Shown here piece by piece: positions 24,301-32,110 of a DNA stretch of 64,000 nucleotides (its first letter is position 1; each line of letters begins with the position of its first letter). Source of the stretch: an uncultured Prevotellaceae bacterium (GTDB lineage: Bacteria > Bacteroidota > Bacteroidia > Bacteroidales > Bacteroidaceae). Location of the stretch: NCBI GenBank assembly GCA_900316355.1, contig ONCQ01000005.1:82221-146220 (forward strand). The letters run 5' to 3'. Both the position numbers and the translations under genes were made by a program. The notes below the pieces were generated by a model that worked only from the letters and a program-made list of their open reading frames with translations, searched no databases and had not been told where the DNA came from.

Positions 24301-27042
24301 GACAACTCTCTGACTGTTTTGCCAACCGACGAAACCTGCACACGACGTGGTACCGTTGGTGGTGAAGAAGCGTCCGTCGAAAACGCAGTCCGCAATGTTC
24401 ACCGCGCTGGTCGTGGTGAATCCGTACATCTGTATGGGTTGTGGCATAGCGACGAGGCCTCCGTGTGTGCCGTCACCCTCCTTGCTACTATGGATGACGA
24501 TGCCGACGCGGCAGTTGGTAATATTTATCGTGCCGTTACACCATCCGACAATTCCTGCGGCATACTTCTGTGAGGTGTAGATGTCGCCCGCTACCTTGAG
24601 ATTCTTGAAGGTAGCATTGTTTGCAAAGCGGAACGGAGCGCAGTATTCTCCGTTGAACGGGCTCTCGGGCGAGCCTTTGGTGAAGGTCAGCGTGTAGTGG
24701 TCCCTGTTGCCATCGAAAGTTCCTGAGAATTTGTTTACACTTGTGCCCACCATCGTCGAGACACTGATGTCGGCACCCAGTTTGAGGTATTTGCCGCTAT
24801 AGTTGATGCCTTGGTTAACATTCTCAGCAAACAAGTCCCACACTTCGGTGGAGGTAATCAGGATGGGGTCTGCTGCGGAATCGCCGGAACCGGTGCTGCC
24901 GGTTGTGACAGACTCTATGGTAACAGCGTATGATTGAGTCTGACTGACATCAATCGTGAAGGAATACTGTCCCATTGCGGTTCCTGCTTCTACGCCATTG
25001 ATCTTTACACTGGTGACTTTCCGCCCTAAGTCTTTGTAGGACAAATTGAAATTCACAGTGCCTTTATTTGCATAATAATAAGCATTGTCGTAGAAAGCGG
25101 CTGAGGACGTGTTGATGTCACAATTCACACCTGACGGGACGTCAAAAGTGACGGGACAGCCCTGTACGTGATAATAATCTTCTTGTGCCGTGGCACCATT
25201 GTAAATAATATTGTTGAAATAGCAATTGCTGAATATGGCGTATCTTTGTATGTTACCGAACATCGCATAGGAAGTACGCCCTTGTGGAACCCAGTCATAC
25301 TCTTCATGCCCGGTATTTTCCGTGACGGAACCATTGAGGAAAAGACAATTCTTGAGATGCAGTTCGCTGTAGTTAGAGATAACTCCCACTTGCTCGTAAT
25401 CGCCTTCCGCGCTACCGATGAAGCCGCTGGTGAAATTGGCTCCCTGGACAGTAGCGCCGTCAAGGATAACGTTTTCGAACCAAAGTTCTCCATGCACACG
25501 ACCCGCAACGCCACCGGTATAGTCATGGCCGGTCACATTGGCGTTCTTCACAACGAAGTTCCTGATATAATTGCTGCCTGGGTAGTCATCATCCACATCG
25601 CGAATCAATCCTTCCACATGACCGAAGAGTCCGTTGAAATCTCCAGAGGGGTTATTGACCGTCAGGTTGCTGATGATGTGGTTGTTACCGTTGAAATTAC
25701 CTTTGAACGGATGGTTTTTGGTGCCGATGGGCGTCCAGTTCTGCCCGCTCAAATCCAGGTCACGTGTCAGGCTGAAGTGTTTGCCCAAATAGTCCGTCTC
25801 GCCAGAGTTCACCTTGCTGGCAATCTGGGCGAGCTGGGATGCATCGTCAATGATGTAGGGGTCGCCCTGGCTGCCTGCGCCATGTATAGGCAGTAACGCC
25901 ACGCTTTCATTGCCCGCTGCGCCGCCGCTGCCGCCGTCATGCCAAGCGTTGCCTTTCTCCCAACCAGCGTCATCCGTATAGTCGCTGGCAGAAGATCTGA
26001 GCTTATATTGGTAATCCGCATAACAAGGATTGGTCAGCTCAATAGAAGTGCCCTCGGGAGCCGATGTGCTATCACCGTTGGTACCGCCTTTACCGCCTTT
26101 CGCTCCTGCATGATAGTAGCCATTTGCTGTTCCAGAGTAGAGCACCCAGGCAACGTTACCAGCGGCACCGCCGCCACCGCCGCCACCGCCGGGGCCGCCA
26201 GTGCCGATGGCAGAGGCAGCGCCGCCGAAGCCTCCGGCACCGCCGCCGCCGCCACCAGACGCCAAATAAACATTTGAGCTCGGGTGTTCGGCTGCGGTTT
26301 TACCGTGACTACCACCAGTACCGTTTGAGCCCGCTGAGCCACCAGTGGCAACCAGCGTGACAGAGGACAGAATCTCATAGAACGATCCCATATTGTCAGC
26401 GGTACCACCGGTACTGCCGGCACTTCCATCCACGCCATATTGTGTTTTTTCATCTCCAGAAGAGCCCGTGCGTTGACCGCCGCCGCCACCGCTGCCGCCA
26501 GTACCGCCGCGCGTGCCGATGCCTGCACCGGCACCGCCGCCGCCATGGCCTCCGTTACCACCTGAGCCGCCAAGGATCGTTTTGTCACCATCAAGAAATG
26601 CATCATTCCCGTTGCCGCCATTGCCGCCGTTGGCAGCATTGCCGCCCATGGCATTCACCGTGCCACCGCCGAAGAGGTAGAGGGTGTTGCCCGCTGCCAA
26701 CTCGATGCCGGCACCTGCGCCCGTCTGTCCGTTGGCATTGGCACCGATGCAGGTGAGGGTCACGCCCTGAGGCACGTAGAGATACACCGTGCCCTGGATG
26801 GTCAGGCCGCTACCGCCAGCATTGCTGTTGGTGAAACGGAGGTCGCCACCGGCGTAACAGTACGTCGTGCTACCTGCACTGCCCAGCGTCTGCCCCGTCG
26901 TGGAGCCCACATTAATGGCCGTCCATTTGTCCGAGGTGGTCCCCGTCTTTTGATAGACCTCCTCCCAACTGGTTTGCGCCCACGTTCCCTGCGCGATCGC
27001 GCAGAGCAGGGAAAGCATTAATACAATCTTGTGTCTCATCAT
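21316..27042 (-). CDS. 1908-aa secreted multi-domain surface protein (glycine-rich, GLUG-like modules)
   Basis: Signal peptide (MRHKIVLMLSLLCAIAQG...), then a glycine-rich region (about 140-330, runs such as GGGGAGAGIG), then three related modules each opening with a DPYII- or EPYLI-like strand and containing SGKYLKLGADISVS- or FSGTFDG-type GLUG sequence, a region of INGG-type beta-helix repeats (TINGGVINVKGG), and a C-terminal tail GPWYTIDGRKLDG ... GVYIYNGVKVAIK. The tail resembles type IX-secretion C-terminal domains and recurs at the end of the S41 peptidase. A palindromic repeat (21407-21440) encodes APTGRVGEGP just before the tail. Likely an adhesin or glycan-interacting protein; function unproven. 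Confidence 0.82.
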   Translation of the reverse strand: MMRHKIVLMLSLLCAIAQGTWAQTSWEEVYQKTGTTSDKWTAINVGSTTGQTLGSAGSTTYCYAGGDLRFTNSNAGGSGLTIQGTVYLYVPQGVTLTCIGANANGQTGAGAGIELAAGNTLYLFGGGTVNAMGGNAANGGNGGNGNDAFLDGDKTILGGSGGNGGHGGGGAGAGIGTRGGTGGSGGGGGQRTGSSGDEKTQYGVDGSAGSTGGTADNMGSFYEILSSVTLVATGGSAGSNGTGGSHGKTAAEHPSSNVYLASGGGGGGAGGFGGAASAIGTGGPGGGGGGGGAAGNVAWVLYSGTANGYYHAGAKGGKGGTNGDSTSAPEGTSIELTNPCYADYQYKLRSSASDYTDDAGWEKGNAWHDGGSGGAAGNESVALLPIHGAGSQGDPYIIDDASQLAQIASKVNSGETDYLGKHFSLTRDLDLSGQNWTPIGTKNHPFKGNFNGNNHIISNLTVNNPSGDFNGLFGHVEGLIRDVDDDYPGSNYIRNFVVKNANVTGHDYTGGVAGRVHGELWFENVILDGATVQGANFTSGFIGSAEGDYEQVGVISNYSELHLKNCLFLNGSVTENTGHEEYDWVPQGRTSYAMFGNIQRYAIFSNCYFNNIIYNGATAQEDYYHVQGCPVTFDVPSGVNCDINTSSAAFYDNAYYYANKGTVNFNLSYKDLGRKVTSVKINGVEAGTAMGQYSFTIDVSQTQSYAVTIESVTTGSTGSGDSAADPILITSTEVWDLFAENVNQGINYSGKYLKLGADISVSTMVGTSVNKFSGTFDGNRDHYTLTFTKGSPESPFNGEYCAPFRFANNATFKNLKVAGDIYTSQKYAAGIVGWCNGTINITNCRVGIVIHSSKEGDGTHGGLVAMPQPIQMYGFTTTSAVNIADCVFDGRFFTTNGTTSCAGFVGWQNSQRVVITNSIFAPNPAIAAGEGETSINDGATFIRGGGAGTGCYYTVAMGDAQGTQAYAAAPDGIISKQQTLVDGNSYYLPCTVTTPRKYYRYTGEEISVIIPAVSAPYGATLTEGTDYTYAINPNPVMEKGEYTVTLTGQGTCTGAWSFTFTVLDLLPVTSETTVLEENLTYKVNEDVTIASRITVKGKVILILGEGTTLTAPKGIELSSSNNADLTIEGPGALTIDNSDYWKAGIGAYSVGTLTINGGVINVKGGRRAAGIGGDSNNSNGGVITINGGVVNATGGEVAAGIGGGSDGENGNYGVCGAITINGGQVTATGNQAPGIGPGFEYSEETGNHYYNSGTLTLGWSSPSDFVYNNGLKNNGGSTLESITFAEGKKFVIEGTAIMATASNIGGKKILPFNMPTFSGAGTEEEPYLIRNADEWFALCVDVSGGNSYSGKFLKLTDDISVTHKMGIVSGGTQQNAFSGTFDGDEHTITATISDNDNPGTALFCYINGATIKNLTVAGTISSNQSHTSGLVGFAAGTNRIEGCTVIATLNIGKDYAGGIIGHGLTSSTTISSCVFAGTVVGNGGSRSNIGGIWGWSDSAAPVLVNCLEKGTYTSITSMHPMGLLAGSGTVTDCYYVTPQIGSPRNASSKGGATRLYNISANEIREKAVTINGISAYHQNVCTVTGIDASYDLSSGNISITPIVTAPNGSRELHLSDDYTAALNGTAVTSLPIVIDTKGEKTLVITGMGSYGGSMSITFQVTGSYKIDVTLRDGDTYTKTEDTETLSATYLKTLGEERVGKYQAWFLPFDYTITAADTQKFTFYKINMVANSPDASQEATDAIWMFVKPMQAGDVLHANMPYVYKPKEAVTDYAFTTTNAVLKAKNTGMLATMQTMEDTYTLYGTYEPTTATAQDPFYYMNINGELSLGNNGTVSVGAFRWIMRVEGKSGAAYAKRIIIFDGETTGIETLAPTGRVGEGPWYTIDGRKLDGKPSRAGVYIYNGVKVAIK
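21407..21440. repeat. Palindromic repeat before the C-terminal tail of the 1908-aa protein
   Basis: GGCCCCTCTCC then GACTCTCCCCGTGGGGGCGA; encodes APTGRVGEGP in frame. Confidence 0.7.
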
Positions 27043-27083
27043 GTTATCGTGTTATTTGTTATTTTTTCCTTTTGTTTCGTTGT

Positions 27084-27114
27084 AGCCAGTGTGGGAGTCG
27101 AACCCACACTGGCT
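27084..27114 (-). ncRNA. tRNA acceptor/T-arm minihelix-like hairpin
   Basis: Minus strand: AGCCAGT then GTGGG, loop TTCGACT, CCCAC then ACTGGCT, followed by A. This equals a 7-bp acceptor stem stacked on a 5-bp T stem with a canonical T-loop, with no D or anticodon arm. It may be a tRNA remnant, a former attachment site or a chance hairpin; it lies 42 nt before the 1908-aa gene. Confidence 0.4.
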
Positions 27115-27123
27115 TGTGCGCTA

Positions 27124-27240
27124 TTACAGTTTCACAGCGTCGGGGATGGTAAACAGCAGTCCACTGATGGCATCGTAGTACTTCAGCGTCACCAGCTCGC
27201 CTGCCTTGCGGGCATGAAGTCTCGAAGCTGGACATTCGTC
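27124..27240 (-). pseudogene. C-terminal coding remnant
   Basis: One frame reads LHARKAGELVTLKYYDAISG then LLFTIPDAVKL and a TAA at 27124-27126, with no start or signal upstream. It looks like the end of a lost gene; the family is not recognised. Confidence 0.4.
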
Positions 27241-27290
27241 TTAACTCCTTAACTTCTTTAACTCCTTAATTCCTTTAACTCCTTATTTCC
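27241..27290. repeat. Short tandem repeat after batD
   Basis: About four AAGGAGTTAA-like units (AACTCCTTAACTTC on the plus strand) directly after the batD stop. Confidence 0.6.
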
Positions 27291-29145
27291 TCTTGAGTTC
27301 CCCCTCCATCTTATTGATGACCTCCTCGGCAGAGGCGTAGATCTTGTCCATGGTGGCGGCAGGGTCGCCGGGGGCGAAGCGGGCGAACTCGCAGTCGTCG
27401 AGGGTGGTGAGGAACTGTGTGATGAGCGTCTCGGAGATGTTGCGGTCGGTGAGCTTGTCGCGGACGTTGTCCTTGGAGAGCTCGCTGACGGGGATGTTCA
27501 GCTTGTCGCTGACGTAGCCCCAGAGGGCTTTCATGGTCTCCTCGTAGAAGGCGGTGGCATCGTTCTGCTGCATCAGCTTGCGGGCCACCTTCAGGCGCTT
27601 CGTGGCGGCCTTGCTGGCCTTGCGGCCTCGGCGGCCTACGAGGTCGGCATTGGCAACCATATAGCGGCGGAAGGCCACGGCGAGGACGATGAACGCGAGC
27701 AGCGAGCCGATGTAGTAGGCCCAGTAGCGGCGCGAGCCGAAGAAGGCGCTGTCGCCCGTCTGATAGGTGGGCGTGCCGGTCTTGATGAAGCGGATGTCGC
27801 TGTTGAGCATCTCGATTTCCTCCTTCGACAGGTTGCTGCCGCTGGAAGCGCTGCCGCCCTTGCCCTTGGCAACATCGATGGTGTAGCCCTCGGAGGTCAG
27901 CGTCTTATAGGCGCGGGCATCGGGGTCGAAATAGCAGAACTCCACGGGCGGGAGCTCATACTTGCCCTGGTGGCGCGGCACGGCGATATAGTCGAAGAGC
28001 ACCTCTCCCGTGGAACCGTTAGGGCCGATTTTTGTCTTCTCCTCGGTCTTGGGGTCGTAGCGCTCGAAATCCTTGGGCCATGCCACCTCGGGGGCGTTCA
28101 TGAGCTTCATGTTGCCCGTGCCGCTGACACGCAGGCGCAGCGTGGTGGCATCGTTGGACTTGAGTGCCTGAGGCGTGAGCGACGAGGAGAGGGAGAACTT
28201 ACCCACAGCGCCCGAGAAATTCGAGGGCTTAGGCGTCGGCAGGGCATCTACGTGCAGCGTCACAGCCGGCGCCATCACCGTCTTCTTCACCTCCTGCATC
28301 ATCGAGCCGCCGCCGAAGAAGATGTCGAAGGGGTCGGCAGAGCGGTTCTGCTGGATGACGGTGGCCTCGTACTTGATTTCAGGAATCTTCAGCTCGCCCG
28401 TCTGCTGCGGGAAGACGACATACTGGCTCCATACGACGGTGCCGTAGTTCTTGCCGTTGTAGTGCTCCATCTTCAGCTCCGGCTGCTTCTGGCGGTTGAT
28501 TTCCTGCACATGGAAGCCATCCAGCTCAGGCATCTTACCCATGAGTTCGCTGACGTTGACCAGCGTGTAGAGCTTATAGGTCAGCAGCACGGCCTCCTGC
28601 TCGAAGACGCGCTTCTTGGAGGCTGTCACGGCGATGAAGAGGTCCTTGCTGCCAATGCGGTCGCCCACGCTCTGCGTGCGCATGCGGTCGGCCTGCTGCG
28701 AGTGAGCCTGCCCGCCTTGTCCTGCGCCACCTTGCCCCGAGCCGCCGGAACCGGCAGAGCCGCCGGGCAGCACGGTGATCTGCGGCGAAGCGGACTTCAC
28801 GGTCTTGCCGCCGCTGGTGACGGTGGCGGCAGGCACACGGAACGTGCCGGCCTTGTCGGTGGTGACGGTGTAGGTGAAGGTCACAGAGCTGCTGCTCGTG
28901 GCCTTGCCGTTGATGATGGAGTAGCTCGACGACTGGCTGCGGCTGGGGCCATACAGCTCCACGAGGCCCTCGAAGGCGTCGATGCGGAAATCATCCACAT
29001 CGGAGGTGTTCACGATGTAGGCGATGCGGAAGCGGTCGCCCTGTATCACCTCGGAGGGAGCCTGGACGCGGATGGTGACCTGCGCCATCAGTGAACTCAT
29101 AATCATCAATAATGAAAAGAGAATAACAAATCTGTTCTTTTTCAT
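27283..29145 (-). CDS. batD: BatD protein of the aerotolerance operon
   Basis: A 620-aa protein: signal peptide ending near LMAQ, three immunoglobulin-like beta domains as in BatD (VTIRVQAPSEVIQGDRFRIA; DLFIAVTASKKRVFEQEAVL; TLHVDALPTPKP...), a glycine-rich linker (GGSAGSGGSGQGGAGQGG), one membrane helix near 480 (AYYIGSLLAFIVLAVAFRRY) and a cytoplasmic helical tail. Bat proteins are linked to oxygen tolerance in Bacteroides; their molecular job is not settled. It follows the batB-batC fusion by 152 nt and is the last gene of the moxR-bat operon. Confidence 0.9.
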   Translation of the reverse strand: MKKNRFVILFSLLMIMSSLMAQVTIRVQAPSEVIQGDRFRIAYIVNTSDVDDFRIDAFEGLVELYGPSRSQSSSYSIINGKATSSSSVTFTYTVTTDKAGTFRVPAATVTSGGKTVKSASPQITVLPGGSAGSGGSGQGGAGQGGQAHSQQADRMRTQSVGDRIGSKDLFIAVTASKKRVFEQEAVLLTYKLYTLVNVSELMGKMPELDGFHVQEINRQKQPELKMEHYNGKNYGTVVWSQYVVFPQQTGELKIPEIKYEATVIQQNRSADPFDIFFGGGSMMQEVKKTVMAPAVTLHVDALPTPKPSNFSGAVGKFSLSSSLTPQALKSNDATTLRLRVSGTGNMKLMNAPEVAWPKDFERYDPKTEEKTKIGPNGSTGEVLFDYIAVPRHQGKYELPPVEFCYFDPDARAYKTLTSEGYTIDVAKGKGGSASSGSNLSKEEIEMLNSDIRFIKTGTPTYQTGDSAFFGSRRYWAYYIGSLLAFIVLAVAFRRYMVANADLVGRRGRKASKAATKRLKVARKLMQQNDATAFYEETMKALWGYVSDKLNIPVSELSKDNVRDKLTDRNISETLITQFLTTLDDCEFARFAPGDPAATMDKIYASAEEVINKMEGELKRK

Positions 29146-29297
29146 CTTTTATATCTATCTTTTCTCAATTTATCTTTTAGCGTGAACCATTTTTTTACAG
29201 CGTTCCGCTGTTGTCCGCCCTCCGCAGAGGAGTTCTGCTCCGGCCAGTCGCGCCGAAATGACATTCAGTCATTTCTAAAACATTCGTTTTGCGCTCC

Positions 29298-30989
29298 TTA
29301 CCACTGCTTCTCCAGCTGCCGGCGCTGCGGTTGCTGCTGTGCTTTCTGCACTTTGTCCTGCGTCTGCTTCTCCTCCTGCTGGGCAGCCTTCAGCAGCTGC
29401 TCGGCATTCTCGCGGGACATCTTAGGCTGCTGCTGTTGCTGTTGCTGCTGGTCCTCCTTCTGTTCCTGCTGTTGCTGTTGTTGCTGCTGTTGTTGCTGTT
29501 GCTGCTGTTGCTGGTCTTGATTCTGCTCCTGCTGTTGGTTCTGCAGCTGCAGGCGGCAGAGGGCCAGATTGTAGCGCGTCTCATCGTCGGCAGGATTCTT
29601 GCGCAGCGCGTTCTTGTAGCACTCGATGGCCTCGGCGAACTGCTTCTGACTCTGCAGGATGACGCCCATATTGTGGTAGGCCTGCGCCAGCCGCTTGGGG
29701 TCGCGCTGCATGCGTACAGCCGTCTCGAAGCTCTTCATCGCCTCCTTGGGCTGCCCCTGCACGAGCAGGGCATTGCCGAGGTTGTAGTGGGCCACAGGGT
29801 TGGTGTTGTCCTTCTCCAGCGCCTTCTGGTAATCGACCTGCGCCTTGGCAAAGAGGCTGTCGCGATAGAAGCGGTTGCCGTGGCGCACGAAGTAGCGGTC
29901 GTTCTGCTGCTGGGCCACTGCGGGCACAGCCATGAGCAGCAGGGCTATCGCCACGGCCGCGCGCGACGTGGCCTTGAAGAGCGTGAAGCGGCTGAGCACA
30001 TGGTTCTTGCGTTCCAGGAAGAGCACTTCAAGGAGGAGCAGCACGAGGGCTGCCCACGCGAAGTCGCGGAAATGCTCGTCGAACTCGCTGTAGAGCACGC
30101 TCTCCATCTCGGCCTTGCCCAGCTTATCGACATATTTCTGCAGCGCCGACTGCGCCGAAGAGCTGTTATCGACATAGATGTAAGCGCCCTCTCCGGCACT
30201 GGCTATCTCGCGGCACATGTCCTCGTTGAGCTTCGAGATGACGGTGTTGCCGGCATTGTCGGTGATGTAGCGGTTGCTGCCGGGGATGGGGATGGGAGCG
30301 CCCTCGGGAGAGCCTACGCCAAGGACATAGACGTGCATCCCTTTCTTGGCGGCAGCCTGTGCCGCGGCCACTGCCCCACCCTCGTTGTCCTCACCGTCGG
30401 TGATGACGAAGATGGCACGACCCACTCCCTCCTGCTGCGTGAAGCTGTGCGTGGCCAGCTCAATGGCGCGGGCGATGTCGGTGCCCTGCACGGAAATCAT
30501 GGCGGGCGAGATGTTGTCGAGGAACATCTTGGCAGAGACGTAGTCGCTGGTGATGGGCAGCTGCGTGTAGGCATCGCCGGCATAGACAATGAGGCCTACT
30601 TTGTCATCAACCATGTTATCTACGAGGTTGCTGATGAGCATCTTGGACTTCGACAGACGGCTGGGCGTGACATCCTCGGCCATCATGGAGTTACTGACGT
30701 CCAAGGCGATGATGGCTTCGATGCCGCGGCGCGTGCGCGTGTCGATGCGAGTGCCGTACTGCGGACGTGCCAGGCACAACACCAGCATGGCCAGCGCCGC
30801 ATTCAGGAGCCAGAACTTCAGCTCGCGACGCCAGCGCGAGACATCGGGCATCAGCGCCTTCAGCAGCGACGGGTCGCCATACTGCTTCACACGGCGGCGG
30901 CGCAGCAGCTCTGTGCCGTAGTGGAGCAAGGCCAGCAGCGGGATGACTGCCAGCAGATAGAGATATAAAGGATTAGCGAATCTGAACAT
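29298..30989 (-). CDS. batB: BatB-BatC fusion: von Willebrand A domain plus TPR and poly-Gln tail
   Basis: One 563-aa frame. The N-terminal half is BatB: two membrane helices, a VWA domain with the MIDAS motif DVSNSM, and a closing helix. The second half is BatC: a signal-like helix (AVAIALLLMAVPAVAQ), four or five TPRs (NPVAHYNLGNALLVQGQPKE; AQAYHNMGVILQSQ; CYKNALRKNPADDETRYNLA) and a tail of long Gln runs encoded by a CAG/CAA microsatellite (about 29430-29540). In many Bacteroides batB and batC are separate genes, so this looks like a fusion. VWA and TPR parts suggest a periplasmic protein-binding complex with BatA. The start is the ATG at 30989; an upstream frame extension would begin inside the palindromic repeat at 31001-31031. 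Confidence 0.9.
   Translation of the reverse strand: MFRFANPLYLYLLAVIPLLALLHYGTELLRRRRVKQYGDPSLLKALMPDVSRWRRELKFWLLNAALAMLVLCLARPQYGTRIDTRTRRGIEAIIALDVSNSMMAEDVTPSRLSKSKMLISNLVDNMVDDKVGLIVYAGDAYTQLPITSDYVSAKMFLDNISPAMISVQGTDIARAIELATHSFTQQEGVGRAIFVITDGEDNEGGAVAAAQAAAKKGMHVYVLGVGSPEGAPIPIPGSNRYITDNAGNTVISKLNEDMCREIASAGEGAYIYVDNSSSAQSALQKYVDKLGKAEMESVLYSEFDEHFRDFAWAALVLLLLEVLFLERKNHVLSRFTLFKATSRAAVAIALLLMAVPAVAQQQNDRYFVRHGNRFYRDSLFAKAQVDYQKALEKDNTNPVAHYNLGNALLVQGQPKEAMKSFETAVRMQRDPKRLAQAYHNMGVILQSQKQFAEAIECYKNALRKNPADDETRYNLALCRLQLQNQQQEQNQDQQQQQQQQQQQQQQQQEQKEDQQQQQQQQPKMSRENAEQLLKAAQQEEKQTQDKVQKAQQQPQRRQLEKQW
29430..29540. repeat. CAG/CAA microsatellite in the BatC part
   Basis: Runs of CTG and TTG on the plus strand encode glutamine tracts, two blocks separated by EQKED. 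Such a tract may change length by slippage. Confidence 0.85.
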
Positions 30990-31000
30990 AAGACTATAAA

Positions 31001-31102
31001 GGCCCCCTCCCAACCTCCCCGAGGGGGAGGAGACGTTTTGCTATTGTAGGATCATTTCTTACTATCTTTAGCCCCTCCCCTCGGGGAGGCAGGGAGGGGG
31101 CC
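31001..31102. repeat. Pair of inverted palindromic repeats between batA and batB
   Basis: GGCCCCCTCCCAACCTCCCC + GAGGGGGAGG (31001-31031) and GCCCCTCCCCTCGGGGAGGC + AGGGAGGGGGCC (31071-31102) are inverted relative to each other and could form one large hairpin around a 39-nt spacer. Confidence 0.85.
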
Positions 31103-31106
31103 TCAT

Positions 31107-32105
31107 TTACGGAATTTTCTTTAATATGGTTTCGCGCAGCAGCAGCTCCAGCAGCAGGAAGAGGCCGGCGAAGAGGGCGAAGGGCGCAAAGGCCTCGTAG
31201 CGCTTGCTGTACTCCTTCACATTCATCTTCGTCTTCTCCAGCTTGTCAATCTCCTGATAGACCTCGCGCAGCTTGTTGTTGTTCGTCGCACGATAGAACT
31301 CGCCGTTCGTGGTGCCGGCGATGGACGCCAGCGTCTTGGAGTCGATCTCCACGGGGATGTTGATGTATTCGATGCGCCCGCCGACAGGATAGGGATAGCG
31401 CGCGGTGCCATTGGTGCCCACGCCGATGGTATAGACGCGGATGCCGAAGCTCTTGGCAATCTCGGCGGCGGTCAGCGGCGAGATGTCGCCGGCGTTGTTG
31501 GAGCCGTCGGTCAGCAGGATGATGACCTTGCTCTTCGCCTTGGAATCCTTCAAGCGCGAGATGGCATTGGCGAGACCCATGCCGATGGCGGTGCCGTCGC
31601 TCATCAAACCGCGCTGCACCATGTCGCAGCTGACGCTGTTGAAGAGGTTCAGCAGCACAGCGTGATCCGTGGTCATGGGACACTGCGTGAACGACTCGCC
31701 GGAGAAGATGGTGAGGCCGATGTTGTCGTTGGGGCGACCGGCGATGAACTCCGACGCCACCTTCTTGGCTGCCTCGATGCGGTTGGGGCGCAGGTCCTCG
31801 GCAAGCATCGAAGTGGAAATGTCCATGCACAGCATGATGTCGATGCCCTCAATCGTGCGGTCGCTCCAGGAGTTGCTCGTCTGAGGGCGGCACAGCACCA
31901 GGACTATCATCACGAAGGACAGGCAGCGCAACAGGAAAGGGGCATGAATGAGCAGATGCTTGTAGGTGTGAGGAGCATGGCGGAAGGCACCTGTCGAAGA
32001 CACCTGCAGCGAAGGCTCACTCTCATGGCTCCGCAGGATATACCATAATATATAAGGTATCAACAGCAGGAGCAGCAACAAAAGATATGGATGTGCAAAT
32101 TGCAT
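31107..32105 (-). CDS. batA: BatA von Willebrand A domain membrane protein
   Basis: A 332-aa inner-membrane protein: N-terminal helix (YLLLLLLLLIPYILWYIL), second helix near 60-75, a VWA domain with an intact MIDAS (DISTSM, SDGTAIG, LTDGSNN) and a C-terminal helix (FALFAGLFLLLELLL). Metal-dependent adhesion sites of this kind hold protein partners; BatA and BatB are thought to form a complex. It starts 5 nt after the DUF4381-like gene and is separated from batB by the paired repeats at 31001-31102, which might modulate expression of the downstream genes. Confidence 0.92.
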   Translation of the reverse strand: MQFAHPYLLLLLLLLIPYILWYILRSHESEPSLQVSSTGAFRHAPHTYKHLLIHAPFLLRCLSFVMIVLVLCRPQTSNSWSDRTIEGIDIMLCMDISTSMLAEDLRPNRIEAAKKVASEFIAGRPNDNIGLTIFSGESFTQCPMTTDHAVLLNLFNSVSCDMVQRGLMSDGTAIGMGLANAISRLKDSKAKSKVIILLTDGSNNAGDISPLTAAEIAKSFGIRVYTIGVGTNGTARYPYPVGGRIEYINIPVEIDSKTLASIAGTTNGEFYRATNNNKLREVYQEIDKLEKTKMNVKEYSKRYEAFAPFALFAGLFLLLELLLRETILKKIP

Positions 32106-32110
32106 AGGAA

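Noticed and set aside
29289-30968. Long plus-strand open frame opposite batB-batC
   Set aside because: Its leucine-rich product mirrors the Gln codons of the microsatellite; the minus-strand frame encodes clear VWA and TPR domains.
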